From Alteromonadaceae bacterium (GTDB lineage: Bacteria > Pseudomonadota > Gammaproteobacteria > Enterobacterales > Alteromonadaceae), in NCBI GenBank assembly GCA_013373625.1, contig JABXHM010000018.1:1-64000 (forward strand): DNA of 64,000 nt. The letters run 5' to 3'. Shown here in pieces: positions 47,101 to 57,172 of this stretch. The position numbers and the translations under genes are program-made. How positions within the stretch are numbered: the first letter of the stretch is position 1; each line of letters starts with the position of its first letter. Under the pieces are notes generated by a model. The model saw only the letters and a program-made list of their open reading frames with translations. It searched no databases and was not told the origin of the DNA.

Positions 47101-50094
47101 GTGAGTATCAAAATGATGAACGACACAACAAATATTAAAAACCGCCTGGCAGTATTTAATAAAACACGCCTGGCAGTCTCTGTAGGACTTTTGCTGGGCG
47201 CAGTAAGCCAGCCAGCCATGGCGCAAGACAATACACAGGCCACGGCTGAAGAACAGCCGGTTGAAGTAATTGAAGTACAAGGTATTCGTGGCAGTTTAAT
47301 TCGAGCTATGGATATGAAACGCAGTTCACCGGGGGTGATGGACGCTATTTCTGCTGAAGAAATGGGTAAATTCCCGGATTCTAACCTGGCGGAGTCATTG
47401 CAACGGATTACCGGTGTTTCGGTGAGTCGTGCCAATGGTGAAGGTAGCGAAATCACAGTGCGTGGTTTTGGCCCCGGTTTTAACCTGATTACGCTTAATG
47501 GACGGCAAATGCCGGGGACCGGTTTTACCCGTTCTTACAGCCTGCAGCATTTATCGTCAGAGGGCGTGAGCGCGTTGGAAGTGTATAAAACAGCGCGCGC
47601 GGAAAACCCCAGCGGTGGTTTGGGCGCGACGGTGAATATCGTTACTTCTAAGCCACTCCAACGCCCGGGTGAACGTTATTCATTCATGGGCAAAATGCTA
47701 CATGATACGTCAGTAGAGGCCGGGCATGAAATCACCCCGGAGATTGCCGGCATTTACAGCAACACCTATAATGATGACATGTTTGGTACGTCGCTGAGCT
47801 TCTCTCATTATCAGCGTCATTTCCAGCGTCAGCAAGCCAATATTCAAGGCTGGCAGGCTAACGTTGATTTACCGGATTTAGACGAGTCGATGTTTACTGA
47901 CCCTCGTGCGATAGACGCTGATGGTAATCGCGTAGGCAACCATTTCTTCCCGAAAGACATGAACTACGGATTTGATGACGTAGAAAATGAACGAACGAAT
48001 GGTCAGTTAACCCTCCAGTATGCACCAAATGATGATCTGACAGTGACCATGGATTACACCATGACAAACGCAATCGTCGGTCTTGAAGGCGTTGGCTGGG
48101 GTATCTGGAACGAATTTGGTGGCAACATTAATTCGTATATACTGGATGAAAACGGTACCGCGTTGTATGCCGATATTGGCGGTAATGATGGTTCTTTTAC
48201 GACTAATCGCAACACCACGGAAGTGGACGCCCGCTCAATTGGCTTAAATATTGACTGGCAAGCCACGGAAGATCTTAAGCTAAGCCTTGATTACCATGAC
48301 TCCAGCAATGAAATTGATAATGGTGCCGATGATGGCTTAGGCAGCACTGGGCAGGTTATTTTAGGCTCAGACAAATTGATTTCCAAAGTCTATGACTACC
48401 GCGAAGGTGAAATCCCGCAAGCATACATTAACTGGCAAAACGGGACTAATGAGTTAATGCCTGGTGAGATTGACTCTAACTTCAGTCAGTTTGAGCATAC
48501 ACCTGGCGAATCTACCGTTGACCAGCTACAAATTGATGGTGAGTGGTTTAACTCCTATTTTGACATTCCGATGGTCGCGGTTAAATTTGGTATTGCCCGC
48601 ACGGAACAGGCCATGGGCGGGACAAATGCGTGGAGTGATTTAAGAGGTGGTCCTGGATTTAACCCGAGCTTCACCGAAATCTTCCCGGACAGTATGTTTG
48701 TCCGTCATAACACCGATAACTTCTTAAATGAGTTTGCGGGTGGTGGTTCCGCGCTACAGCAAAATTATTATTACACGTATGACTTTGATGAAGCGGTTGC
48801 GCGCCAGATGGCGTTCTTAACTGAAGACCTGATGGGGGCGGATGTTTATGTACCTGACGCCTACTTTGACGGTATCGATGGTGAAAGCCGCGTTGAAGAA
48901 GTGACTAATAGTATCTACATCCAGACCGACTGGGAATTTGACGTGGCTGATTTTCCGGTGCAGGTCATTGCCGGTGCACGCTACGAGGAAACAGAAGTAA
49001 CCAGTACTGTTCGTCAACGCGTAGAGCAGCAGGTTAACTGGGTGAGTGCGTCTGAATGGATTACTCAGTATGCAGAAGGTGGCGAGGATAATTACCTCAC
49101 TCAGGAAGGCGAACATGATGTCTTCCTGCCAGCAATAGATATCCGCGTTGACATTACCGATGACTTGTTAGCCCGTGTCTCCTGGGGTAAAACGATGGCG
49201 CGCGCGCCACTGGGTAACCTTGCTGGCGGTCGTGCATTGAGTGGAAGCCCCAAGCCGGGAGCCCGCACTGGTAGCCAGGGTAACCCTAACTTGTTACCGT
49301 TTGAGTCGACTAACCTGGATATTACGCTTGAGTATTATTACGACGAAGCCAGCTACGCCTATATTGGCTTATTTAAGAAAGACGTAGATAACTTTATTCA
49401 GACCACGATTACTGAAACGACCATCGATGGGTTGTACGACATTTTGAATGGACCACGTTATCAGCAAGCGATTGCCGATATAGAAGGACGCGGTGAGCAG
49501 GCAACCAGCACCGCTATCTTTGAACAAATGCTGGCCAACGGCCATGGCAATGCCGATGGGCGAATCGAACCAAACAGTAACGATCCATTAATTGTCTGGA
49601 ACATCAGCCAGCCCGCAAACACCGATGCCAAGTCGGTTGAAGGTGTCGAGGTAGCTGTTCAGCACATGTTTGGTGAGACAGGCTTTGGTTTGGGTGTGAA
49701 TGCGACCTTTGTTGATGGCGATGTGGAATTTGACGTTGACAGTCTGACTCAACAGGCTCCATTAACTGGCTTAGGTGACTCAGCTAACTTGCAGGCGTTT
49801 TATGAAAAAGATGACCTGTCGGTGAAGTTTACTTACGCATGGCGTGACGATTACCTGCTGGGTGTTGGTCAGTCTCAGGGATCATCAGATGCACCGCCGC
49901 AGTTCTTTAAAGACTACGGGCAACTGGATATGAGTGTGAACTACGATATCAATGAGCGCGTAACGGTGTTCTTTGATGCGCTTAACCTGACTAACGAAAC
50001 AGAGCAAGGCTATGGTCGTTACGAAGAGCAATTCCTGTTTGCACGCCAGTACGGAACTCGCTATGCGCTGGGTATCCGTTACGGTTTTAACTAA
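47101..50094 (+). CDS. TonB-dependent outer-membrane receptor (carbohydrate-type)
   Basis: 997 residues from GTG 47101. Signal peptide to about residue 41 (P-A-M-A-Q), then a V-E-V-I-E-V-Q-G-I-R TonB box region. The plug domain has F-P-D-S-N-L-A-E-S-L-Q-R-I-T-G-V and V-R-G-F-G-P. The barrel ends R-Y-A-L-G-I-R-Y-G-F-N with the terminal aromatic. The plug wording is common in receptors for oligosaccharides of Alteromonadales and Xanthomonads. It probably imports laminarin oligosaccharides released by the GH16 enzyme. Confidence 0.94.
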   Translation: MSIKMMNDTTNIKNRLAVFNKTRLAVSVGLLLGAVSQPAMAQDNTQATAEEQPVEVIEVQGIRGSLIRAMDMKRSSPGVMDAISAEEMGKFPDSNLAESLQRITGVSVSRANGEGSEITVRGFGPGFNLITLNGRQMPGTGFTRSYSLQHLSSEGVSALEVYKTARAENPSGGLGATVNIVTSKPLQRPGERYSFMGKMLHDTSVEAGHEITPEIAGIYSNTYNDDMFGTSLSFSHYQRHFQRQQANIQGWQANVDLPDLDESMFTDPRAIDADGNRVGNHFFPKDMNYGFDDVENERTNGQLTLQYAPNDDLTVTMDYTMTNAIVGLEGVGWGIWNEFGGNINSYILDENGTALYADIGGNDGSFTTNRNTTEVDARSIGLNIDWQATEDLKLSLDYHDSSNEIDNGADDGLGSTGQVILGSDKLISKVYDYREGEIPQAYINWQNGTNELMPGEIDSNFSQFEHTPGESTVDQLQIDGEWFNSYFDIPMVAVKFGIARTEQAMGGTNAWSDLRGGPGFNPSFTEIFPDSMFVRHNTDNFLNEFAGGGSALQQNYYYTYDFDEAVARQMAFLTEDLMGADVYVPDAYFDGIDGESRVEEVTNSIYIQTDWEFDVADFPVQVIAGARYEETEVTSTVRQRVEQQVNWVSASEWITQYAEGGEDNYLTQEGEHDVFLPAIDIRVDITDDLLARVSWGKTMARAPLGNLAGGRALSGSPKPGARTGSQGNPNLLPFESTNLDITLEYYYDEASYAYIGLFKKDVDNFIQTTITETTIDGLYDILNGPRYQQAIADIEGRGEQATSTAIFEQMLANGHGNADGRIEPNSNDPLIVWNISQPANTDAKSVEGVEVAVQHMFGETGFGLGVNATFVDGDVEFDVDSLTQQAPLTGLGDSANLQAFYEKDDLSVKFTYAWRDDYLLGVGQSQGSSDAPPQFFKDYGQLDMSVNYDINERVTVFFDALNLTNETEQGYGRYEEQFLFARQYGTRYALGIRYGFN

Positions 50095-50128
50095 TCTTCA
50101 TTCTCAACCCACGGAAGATTAGTTAATG

Positions 50129-50161
50129 ATTGCCCGGCGTTAGCCGGGCAATATTCATTTC
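50129..50161 (+). terminator. Rho-independent terminator after the receptor gene
   Basis: ATTGCCCGGC-GTTA-GCCGGGCAAT is a perfect 10-bp GC-rich stem with a 4-base loop, followed by ATTCATTTC. Confidence 0.75.
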
Positions 50162-50665
50162 GGCGCTAAGTGTTGAACAGTCGAGAATCAGTAAAGCGCG
50201 TTAAGAAGTGAATACAATAATCGCGTTAGTTGTAAACAAAGACGTTGCCCGTGAAACCTGTTAAGAATACTGCCAGGTTCCGGTGAGTAAAGGTATCCAT
50301 AGTCAATGACAACTTGTGTTAGATATCGCGTTAAATAAGTTTAAAACATATTAAAAATACATTCCCCTCAAAAGCCAGCCCGAGCCGCGACTCATTGGTT
50401 ATCATTAATCGCGAATGACAGTCGTAAAATGAATGGCTAAGCTTCAAACATGTCTAGTCAACTGTTATCAATAGCAGGCAAATTTAGCCGGTATAAATAC
50501 TTTTTTAACGGCTATCTGGTTTTTTGCGTTGGTCAATATATAATCTGAGGTATGCTTTCACTTGGTGGTAGTTTAACCATTGCAGGCCAATTAGCGTTGT
50601 CAGTTCGTTAACCAATAACAGGGATTGAAGCATCTATTTTTCCCGGTTGTTAGTCGTGTATTTAT
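50162..50665. other. Intergenic region before the PEP-CTERM gene
   Basis: About 500 bp without a gene or clear structure. AT-rich; the promoter of the PEP-CTERM gene should be in its right part, but no good -35/-10 pair stands out. Confidence 0.4.
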
Positions 50666-50677
50666 ATGGAGATTTAC

Positions 50678-51301
50678 GTGAAAAAATTCATTTCAGCGAG
50701 TCATAGTTGCGTAACATTGTGCCTTGCTTTGTTTTTAAGTTTACCTTCTCAAGCCGCGTTAATTAGTGTTAGTAGTTATACTTATAATACCTCTCCTCAT
50801 TCAAGTTATAGTGACAGCGGTGGAGAATTAACGGATGGTATCACTGACAATATCGCCTGGGGGGAAGGCGTCACAATTGGGTACAGTGACGTAAGCAATT
50901 TAACTGGATGGAATGGCGTCAACCCCAATGTCACGTTTAATTTTGCCACTGCACAGTTGATAAAAAGCATAAGAGTGTTTGCCGCCGATAGCGACGGATA
51001 TGCTGGCGTTGCATTGCCCGATACCATAACGGTGTCAACTGTAGAAGGATTTAGTCAATTGTTTACCATTACAAATCCACCGGGTAATGGTTCAACCATC
51101 GCATTAGATTTAAGTGGATTTGCGACAACCAGCGGTGCCTTCACGCTCACAATGGTCAGAAGCTCTTCGTGGACCATGCTTTCGGAAGTGCAGTTTTTTT
51201 CTAACGATATAGCGCCGGTTGACAATGTGCCAGAACCCAAAATGGGTTTGCTTTTACTACTTGGTCTGGCTTTTATTCGTCGCAAGCAGTTGAGTAAATA
51301 A
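50678..51301 (+). CDS. PEP-CTERM sorting-domain protein
   Basis: 207 residues from GTG 50678, behind TGGAGA (ATG 50666 is an alternative). Signal peptide ends near P-S-Q-A-A. The middle is a beta-rich, discoidin-like domain (L-T-D-G-I-T-D-N-I-A-W-G, then W-T-M-L-S-E-V-Q-F-F). The C-terminus V-P-E-P-K then a hydrophobic helix and R-R-K-Q is the PEP-CTERM signal, processed by an exosortase. Likely a surface or matrix protein. Confidence 0.9.
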   Translation: MKKFISASHSCVTLCLALFLSLPSQAALISVSSYTYNTSPHSSYSDSGGELTDGITDNIAWGEGVTIGYSDVSNLTGWNGVNPNVTFNFATAQLIKSIRVFAADSDGYAGVALPDTITVSTVEGFSQLFTITNPPGNGSTIALDLSGFATTSGAFTLTMVRSSSWTMLSEVQFFSNDIAPVDNVPEPKMGLLLLLGLAFIRRKQLSK

Positions 51302-51319
51302 TAGCAATCATTCACGTAA

Positions 51320-51348
51320 GTATAGCCTTAATGAAATTAAGGCTATAC
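51320..51348 (+). terminator. Terminator after the PEP-CTERM gene
   Basis: GTATAGCCTTAAT-GAA-ATTAAGGCTATAC is a perfect 13-bp stem with a 3-base loop, with T-rich sequence some bases later. Confidence 0.65.
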
Positions 51349-51634
51349 GCTGTGCAAGTTTGTTTTAACTGTTTTAGCAACGAAACAAAGCCTGCAAAGG
51401 CAGTCTCAGTGCTCGGTGTTGAAAGCAACACGAATCTCGTCTTTTGGTTTCGATGCCGGATATTGCAATTGTCATAATTTTAATGACTACCACTGATTTA
51501 CCCAACACTGGCTGTGGCACAATTTCAAAAAACAAAACCCTGTTTACAGTCGCTTTATTGCTACCGACGTAAGCGTCAACATGTGGTCTGACTCCTTGCC
51601 CGGATTGTTTTACTATTCAGCGCCCGGTTCGAAC
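51349..51634. other. Intergenic region with an attC-like relic
   Basis: No gene. At 51568-51622, GCGTCAACATGTGGTCTGACT...CGGATTG...AGCGCCC is similar in order to the array attC at 4313 (GCTAACACGTGGGCTGACT...CGGATTT...AGCGCCCC). The right arm is not complementary any more. Confidence 0.35.
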
Positions 51635-52453
51635 TTAGTCAAATACAGCAATAGTCTGGCGACTCAATGCCACCACGCGATCTTTATCATCCCATATCGT
51701 CGCTTCGGTATGGGCATAGCCGTCACTGGCCAGTTTGGTATCAACCTGATAAGCAAACCAGGGGTTATCTGTTGTGTTATCTATGGGTTGTACAAATTCA
51801 ATATCCCAACTGACGGTGCTTACCGGAGCCGGCAGTTTGAGTTGCTGAATCACCGCAGGTGGCCAGGCATCAATCAATGAAATCAAGTGAGTATTGTTAA
51901 ACTTGCTTACCGGTTGTTTAAAACGCATCCAGCCATGATAGTGACTGTGTTTGCTCCAACTGAAAGGGATTTGCCCTTGTTCTATGGCTAATTCAAAATG
52001 GCGAAAAAACTTTGGTGTTACTTTTGGGATCTGCGGTATAAATTTCGCTTTTTTAGGCAACTGCATAGTGTGAACCGGCAGCTTATCAACAGCAATCCTG
52101 GACTGTCGGCTAACGCCAAAACAGGCCTGAACACACACACAAACGCAATCATCCTGGATAAACTTAGCCAGATACTGCGACATGTTGCGCCCTGAACGCA
52201 GCTTTTCTACGACCAGCGTAAACGGTGTATCAAAGCTAACCGGACCAACAAAATTTGTATGATACGCGCGCAGGGTACGGTCGCTATCGACTACCAGGCT
52301 AAGCGCATAATGCAAAAAGCCGGCGGTGATGCCACCAAAGGCCGTGCGGCCCTGGCCCCAGTTTTCGGGTAGGCCGGGATGGGAGCATTGCCACTGATCT
52401 GTAGCTGTATTTTCTATTTTTGAAGTCTGCGATAACAACTCATCTATATGCAT
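51635..52453 (-). CDS. Acyl-CoA thioesterase-family protein (4HBT_3/TesB-like)
   Basis: 272 residues with a double hotdog layout: the first half has G-R-T-A-F-G-G-I-T-A-G and V-G-P-V-S-F-D-T-P-F-T-L, the second a L-I-D-A-W-P-P-A and a W-D-I-E-F-V-Q-P strand followed by A-T-I-W-D. It should hydrolyse acyl-CoA in the cytoplasm. An unusual C-V-C-V-C-V run lies in the middle strand. Confidence 0.82.
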   Translation of the reverse strand: MHIDELLSQTSKIENTATDQWQCSHPGLPENWGQGRTAFGGITAGFLHYALSLVVDSDRTLRAYHTNFVGPVSFDTPFTLVVEKLRSGRNMSQYLAKFIQDDCVCVCVQACFGVSRQSRIAVDKLPVHTMQLPKKAKFIPQIPKVTPKFFRHFELAIEQGQIPFSWSKHSHYHGWMRFKQPVSKFNNTHLISLIDAWPPAVIQQLKLPAPVSTVSWDIEFVQPIDNTTDNPWFAYQVDTKLASDGYAHTEATIWDDKDRVVALSRQTIAVFD

Positions 52454-52621
52454 TTTAACGCCAAATTTAGTCTGTAGAATTTATATTAATACGGTATTAT
52501 CTCGGTCCTTTAACAGTAACGCGACTTAATTCTCGTTATATATGCTTATAAGTTGTCAGGGCTATTTAACCTTACTGGAAAATACATCAGCCCGCATACT
52601 AACCTGTGATTGGAGACATCT

Positions 52622-53911
52622 TTGCGACCGACAGCCCAACCTAAACCGGCATTATATTCTAATCGATATCGCTACTATGTGTTACTGATGCTGACACTGG
52701 TGTATGCCGTTAACTTTATTGATCGGCAAATCATTGGCATATTGTCGCCATTCATTAAAGCGGATCTGGGCCTTGATGATGCACAGCTCGGTTATTTAAA
52801 AGGTATTTATTTTGCGCTGCTATATACCCTGACGGGTATTCCTATTGCCTGGCTGGCAGATCGTTCAAATCGTATAAATATTGTTGCGGTATCGCTGAGT
52901 TTGTGGAGTGGGTTTACTGCGCTGTCTGGTTTAGCCGGTAATTACGTGCAATTAGTGCTGTGCCGCATAGGCGTAGGGATTGGTGAGGCCGGTGGCACCC
53001 CGCCTGCGCACAGTATTATTGCGGATTTGTTTCCGGCTGGCCAGCGAGCAACAGCAATGGCGCTTTATGCACTGGGTATCCCCTTTGGTATTATGCTCGC
53101 CTATTTAGCCTCTGCTTTTGTGTTGAGTGGCGGTCAGGCACACTGGCGCACTGTGATGATTGCAGTTGGTTTACCCGGCATTTTACTGGCTCTATTGCTT
53201 CGTTTTACGGTGAAAGAACCTGTACGTCATCAACCTGCGGCAGAGTTTCAGGCTCCTGTTTTTGCTGCCGTTAAGCGGCTATTGCGAACTCCGAGCTGGT
53301 GGGGAATGGTGATGGGCATTACCTTATCTTCTTTTGCAAACTATGCAGTCATTGCCTGGCAAATGGATTTCTTTGTGCGGCGCTTTACCGACATTGATGT
53401 CGTCTGGCTGCTGGTTGTGTTCGGGGTAATAAATGGCACCCTTTATGCGGTTGGTGTTTGGTCCGGTGGCGCCCTGGCTGATCGTTGGGGCCGAGCGAAT
53501 CCAGGTGCTTATGCAGCGTTACCTGCGTTGGCACTATGTCTGGGTGTGCCGGCATTCTTGCTGGCGATTCATACTGACACCTTATGGGTGGCAATCAGCG
53601 GATTTACCCTTTTACTGGTGACCTCAGGAACTTACTTTGGACCATGCTTTGCTATGGCACAAACATTGGCTCCTGCCAACTGCCGCGCTATGTCGACTGC
53701 ACTGTTCTTTTTTGTCTTAAACTTAATTGCGCTGGGCGGTGGCCCCACATTTGTTGGCGTGGTGAGCGACTATTATGCCCCGCAATACGGAGAGCTGAGA
53801 GGCTTGGTTATTGCTCTGGATTATTTGGTTGTGCCATTTGCTTTATCCATTGGCGTGTTTGCCTGGACGGCTAAGCGATTACCTCTGGATTTGGCTGCTG
53901 CCACCGAGTAG
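52622..53911 (+). CDS. MFS transporter (Spinster-like)
   Basis: 429 residues from TTG 52622, placed after TGGAGA; TTG 52610 is an alternative. Twelve membrane segments. N-F-I-D-R-Q-I-I-G-I-L in the first helix and the loop W-L-A-D-R-S-N-R-x-x-I (2-3 loop motif A) are typical of the Spinster/hexuronate group. A G-I-G-E-A-G-G-T-P-P-A segment supports the Spinster-like group. The substrate is unknown. Confidence 0.88.
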   Translation: MRPTAQPKPALYSNRYRYYVLLMLTLVYAVNFIDRQIIGILSPFIKADLGLDDAQLGYLKGIYFALLYTLTGIPIAWLADRSNRINIVAVSLSLWSGFTALSGLAGNYVQLVLCRIGVGIGEAGGTPPAHSIIADLFPAGQRATAMALYALGIPFGIMLAYLASAFVLSGGQAHWRTVMIAVGLPGILLALLLRFTVKEPVRHQPAAEFQAPVFAAVKRLLRTPSWWGMVMGITLSSFANYAVIAWQMDFFVRRFTDIDVVWLLVVFGVINGTLYAVGVWSGGALADRWGRANPGAYAALPALALCLGVPAFLLAIHTDTLWVAISGFTLLLVTSGTYFGPCFAMAQTLAPANCRAMSTALFFFVLNLIALGGGPTFVGVVSDYYAPQYGELRGLVIALDYLVVPFALSIGVFAWTAKRLPLDLAAATE

Positions 53912-53932
53912 TAATCGCATTGACAACGGTGG

Positions 53933-55213
53933 TTAATTTTTGGGGATTGCGCCGCCACCTACAGGCTGGCCGAGCATTTCCCGGGTAACCAGTACAACCC
54001 CTTTCTCTGATACTTTGAAGCCGCGGCGACGGTCTTCGTCATGATCGTAACCAATAACAGTGCCTTCAGGTATTACACAGCCGCGATCAATTATGACCTT
54101 GCGTAATTTACAATGACGCTTTATTTCAACGTCAGGCAAAATAACAGCTTCCTCGATTAATCCGTAGGAATGTACCCGAACATTCGAAAAACATAATGAC
54201 CGACGCAGGGTCGAACCAGAAATAATACAACCTCCTGACACTACCGAGTTGATGGCTTCACCACGGCGATCGTGATCTTCCCAGACAAATTTCGCTGGTG
54301 GTAATTGTTCCTGATAGGTCCAGATTGGCCATTTGCGATCATAAAGATTTAACGCCGGTACCGGTGCAACCATTTCCATGTTGGCTTCCCAAAAGGAGTC
54401 GAGTGTCCCTACATCACGCCAGTAAACATGTTCGTTATTGGCACTCTGGAACGGATAGGCGAACACATCGTGATCTTCTATGATGCTGGGAATGATATCT
54501 TTACCAAAATCCCTTTCTGAGCCGGAAGTCGCCGCATCACGGCGTAACTGTTCGAATAAAAACTCGGTATCAAACACATAGTTACCCATTGATGCCAGAC
54601 ATAAATCGGGCTCATTGGGCACAGGATCGGGAGATGCTGGTTTCTCGGTAAAACCTGTAATGCGGTAGTTTTCATCTACCGACATCACACCAAAGGCACC
54701 GGCGGCTTCTTCCAGCGGTACTTTTAAACAACACACTGTCATTTTGGCGCCGCTTTCAACATGGCGGGCCAACAGGTTACCGTAGTCCATGCGGTAAATA
54801 TGGTCACCGGACAAAATCATGACGTACTTAGGCAATTCGTCACGGATAATATCGATGTTCTGAAATACGGCATCCGCTGTGCCTTCATACCAGTTTTCAG
54901 AAAACCGTTGCGACGCCGGTAAAATTTCGACCGATTCGCCTAGCTCTTTTTTAAAGTGGCCCCAGCCACGAACCAGATGGCGGATCAGTGAATGTGACTT
55001 GTACTGAGTAATAACGCCAATGCGTCGTATGCCTGAATTCACGCAGTTAGAAAGTGGAAAATCAATAATCCGAAACTTGCCGCCAAAGTACAGTGCTGGC
55101 TTAGCTCGCCAGGTGGTCAGGTCATGTAATCGTGAACCACGACCGCCGGCCAGAATTAATGCATAGGTATCGCGGGTAAGGTTACTGATATAACGGGGGC
55201 TTTTGTCGGCCAT
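53933..55213 (-). CDS. glgC: Glucose-1-phosphate adenylyltransferase
   Basis: 426 residues. The G-G-R-G-S-R-L loop, P-L-S-N-C, the [10 protein letters not shown] segment and G-F-T-E-K-P are all typical of GlgC, which makes ADP-glucose for glycogen synthesis. A C-terminal left-handed beta-helix follows. No glgA, glgB or glgP is next to it. Confidence 0.96.
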   Translation of the reverse strand: MADKSPRYISNLTRDTYALILAGGRGSRLHDLTTWRAKPALYFGGKFRIIDFPLSNCVNSGIRRIGVITQYKSHSLIRHLVRGWGHFKKELGESVEILPASQRFSENWYEGTADAVFQNIDIIRDELPKYVMILSGDHIYRMDYGNLLARHVESGAKMTVCCLKVPLEEAAGAFGVMSVDENYRITGFTEKPASPDPVPNEPDLCLASMGNYVFDTEFLFEQLRRDAATSGSERDFGKDIIPSIIEDHDVFAYPFQSANNEHVYWRDVGTLDSFWEANMEMVAPVPALNLYDRKWPIWTYQEQLPPAKFVWEDHDRRGEAINSVVSGGCIISGSTLRRSLCFSNVRVHSYGLIEEAVILPDVEIKRHCKLRKVIIDRGCVIPEGTVIGYDHDEDRRRGFKVSEKGVVLVTREMLGQPVGGGAIPKN

Positions 55214-55489
55214 TGTGATTCTCCATTGACGCGCAACTCAGTATTGGCATTTGCCATACGATTCACCAAGAGGTTCAGCAAGGGCTAGTCAATTGATAAA
55301 TGCTAACCTGTTATGAACTCCATCCGTGATAGTTTAGACTACATTAGCTTTATTCAAATTACATTATTTTTCACAATCTTACGCTGTGTATTAAAAACGC
55401 TCAAGCTGGCTGGAGAATCGTAGCGGCTGAAACCACTGAGCAGCGCAGCATCGACTAATAATTCCGGACAAAAGTAGTTAGGGAATACC

Positions 55490-56461
55490 ATGAATCAAAA
55501 TAAAAAACAGGTTGTATTTGATCACGATGGCGGCATTGATGATTTGTTGTCGCTGATGTTCTTGTTGTGTATGGATGATGTTGAACTAAAAGGTGTCTGT
55601 GTAACACCAGCAGACTGTTACCCGGATGATGCGGTGGAGTCGACGCTGAAAATTCTGGCAATGTTTAACCAGCATGATGTGCCTGTAGTCGTGGGCAATA
55701 TTATCGGGCCAAACCCTTTTCCAGGAGACTGGCGCGCGCAACCGCGAATGTGCCGCGCGTTACCCGCTTTTTTGCGTACTGAGGCCGATTATTCTCAGTT
55801 ACAGTCTGAGCCTGCCCATTTATGGCTGGAGCAATTTTTGCTGGGCGCTGAAGCGCCGGTGACTATTTTGATGACCGGGCCAGCATCTAATCTGGCAAAA
55901 ACAGTGACAGATAACCCGACAGTAAAAGGGAAAATTGCCCGGGTTATATGGATGGGCGGGGCGGTAGAGGTGCGGGGTAATGTCGCGATGCATGACCACG
56001 ATGGTACCGCTGAATGGAATGCCTATTGGCACCCTCAGGCAACATATGATTTGCTGCGGGCTGAATTGCCTTTGCTACTGGTGCCTCTCGATGCGACCAA
56101 CACGTTACCGGTAAGTTGGTCATTTTTAGCTGAATTGGCAGAGGTAAAAACACCGCTGGCAGAACTTGCCGGACAATGTTGGGCAGCTACCGTCACCGCC
56201 ATTCCTGCTTATGAATTTACCTATTTCATGTGGGACGTGCTGGCAACTTGTGTGCTCAGCATCGACGAAAGTGCGCTGAGTATTCATTCTGGGTATCTTA
56301 CAGCCAGTGTGACAACGCCCGATGCCGGGCGCACTGTGAGTACTGCACCTGCACAAGGTTTTGCGTGCCAATGGTTGACTGATGTCAATGCAGAGCAGGT
56401 AACAGAATATCTCTTTGAATTACTTCAAACAAAAAAAGCCGTTAAACTCTCATTTTGTTAA
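55490..56461 (+). CDS. Nucleoside hydrolase, purine-type (IAG-NH-like)
   Basis: 323 residues. The calcium site reads D-H-D-G-G-I-D-D (residues 11-18) instead of the commoner D-x-D-P-G-x-D-D. The second acidic ligand is Asp249 in F-M-W-D-V-L-A, with Trp248 where inosine-uridine hydrolases have His. Both features resemble the inosine-adenosine-guanosine hydrolases. It should split purine nucleosides into base and ribose. ATG follows TAGGGAATACC. Confidence 0.88.
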   Translation: MNQNKKQVVFDHDGGIDDLLSLMFLLCMDDVELKGVCVTPADCYPDDAVESTLKILAMFNQHDVPVVVGNIIGPNPFPGDWRAQPRMCRALPAFLRTEADYSQLQSEPAHLWLEQFLLGAEAPVTILMTGPASNLAKTVTDNPTVKGKIARVIWMGGAVEVRGNVAMHDHDGTAEWNAYWHPQATYDLLRAELPLLLVPLDATNTLPVSWSFLAELAEVKTPLAELAGQCWAATVTAIPAYEFTYFMWDVLATCVLSIDESALSIHSGYLTASVTTPDAGRTVSTAPAQGFACQWLTDVNAEQVTEYLFELLQTKKAVKLSFC

Positions 56462-56504
56462 TTTAATGTTATAATTGGCAGGTGATATCCTGGATGGAGT
56501 GAGC

Positions 56505-57047
56505 ATGTGGAACAATAAATGGTTCCTGTATATTGTTGTATTGCTATTAACCGTAGGTTTAGCCGGTATGTTCTTGCCGGATGAATATCAGGTTGAGCGC
56601 TCAATTCATATTAATGCGCCTCCGGGTGAGGTGTATGGTGTCATTGTTGACCTGCGCAAATGGGAGCAGTGGAGTGTGTTAAATCGCATGGATCCTGACG
56701 TGACTCTCAGTTACGATGGCCCTGACCGGGCCATTGGTATGCGGATGCGATGGGAAGGGGATATTGTTGGTCGCGGGTCAATTGAGCTTTCGTCGTTGCA
56801 GTTTAACAGGCAATTAATTTACACCCTGGACCGGAATGAAAACGGCGTGGCTGAGACAGGAGAAGTCCGGTTAAAACCGCTTGAGACGGGCACTGAACTG
56901 ACTTGGATCAGTCGAGGTGACGTTGGCCTGAATATTTTTGATCGCTACGAATTTCTGTTTTTGGAAGACCAGGTAGATAAAGCCGTGCAGGTAGGTCTGG
57001 AAAACATTAAAACACTGGTAGAGAATAAAGCGGCAACCGGCGCTTAA
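56505..57047 (+). CDS. SRPBCC (polyketide cyclase-like) protein with membrane anchor
   Basis: 180 residues from ATG 56505 (after TGGAGTGAGC). An N-terminal membrane segment (6-24) is followed by a START-like domain: I-H-I-N-A-P-P-G-E-V-Y-G-V-I-V-D-L-R-K-W is its usual beginning. Function unknown; such proteins bind hydrophobic ligands. Confidence 0.82.
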   Translation: MWNNKWFLYIVVLLLTVGLAGMFLPDEYQVERSIHINAPPGEVYGVIVDLRKWEQWSVLNRMDPDVTLSYDGPDRAIGMRMRWEGDIVGRGSIELSSLQFNRQLIYTLDRNENGVAETGEVRLKPLETGTELTWISRGDVGLNIFDRYEFLFLEDQVDKAVQVGLENIKTLVENKAATGA

Positions 57048-57172
57048 GTCTGATTGATACATTGCGTTCAGATTGCCACCAGGGCGATCTTTTCTGGCTT
57101 TAATTGCGTAAAGGTGGAATATCAATCACTAAGGCCGCGCTGCTAAGTGAGTCTGTTGCGGGTTAAACCATA

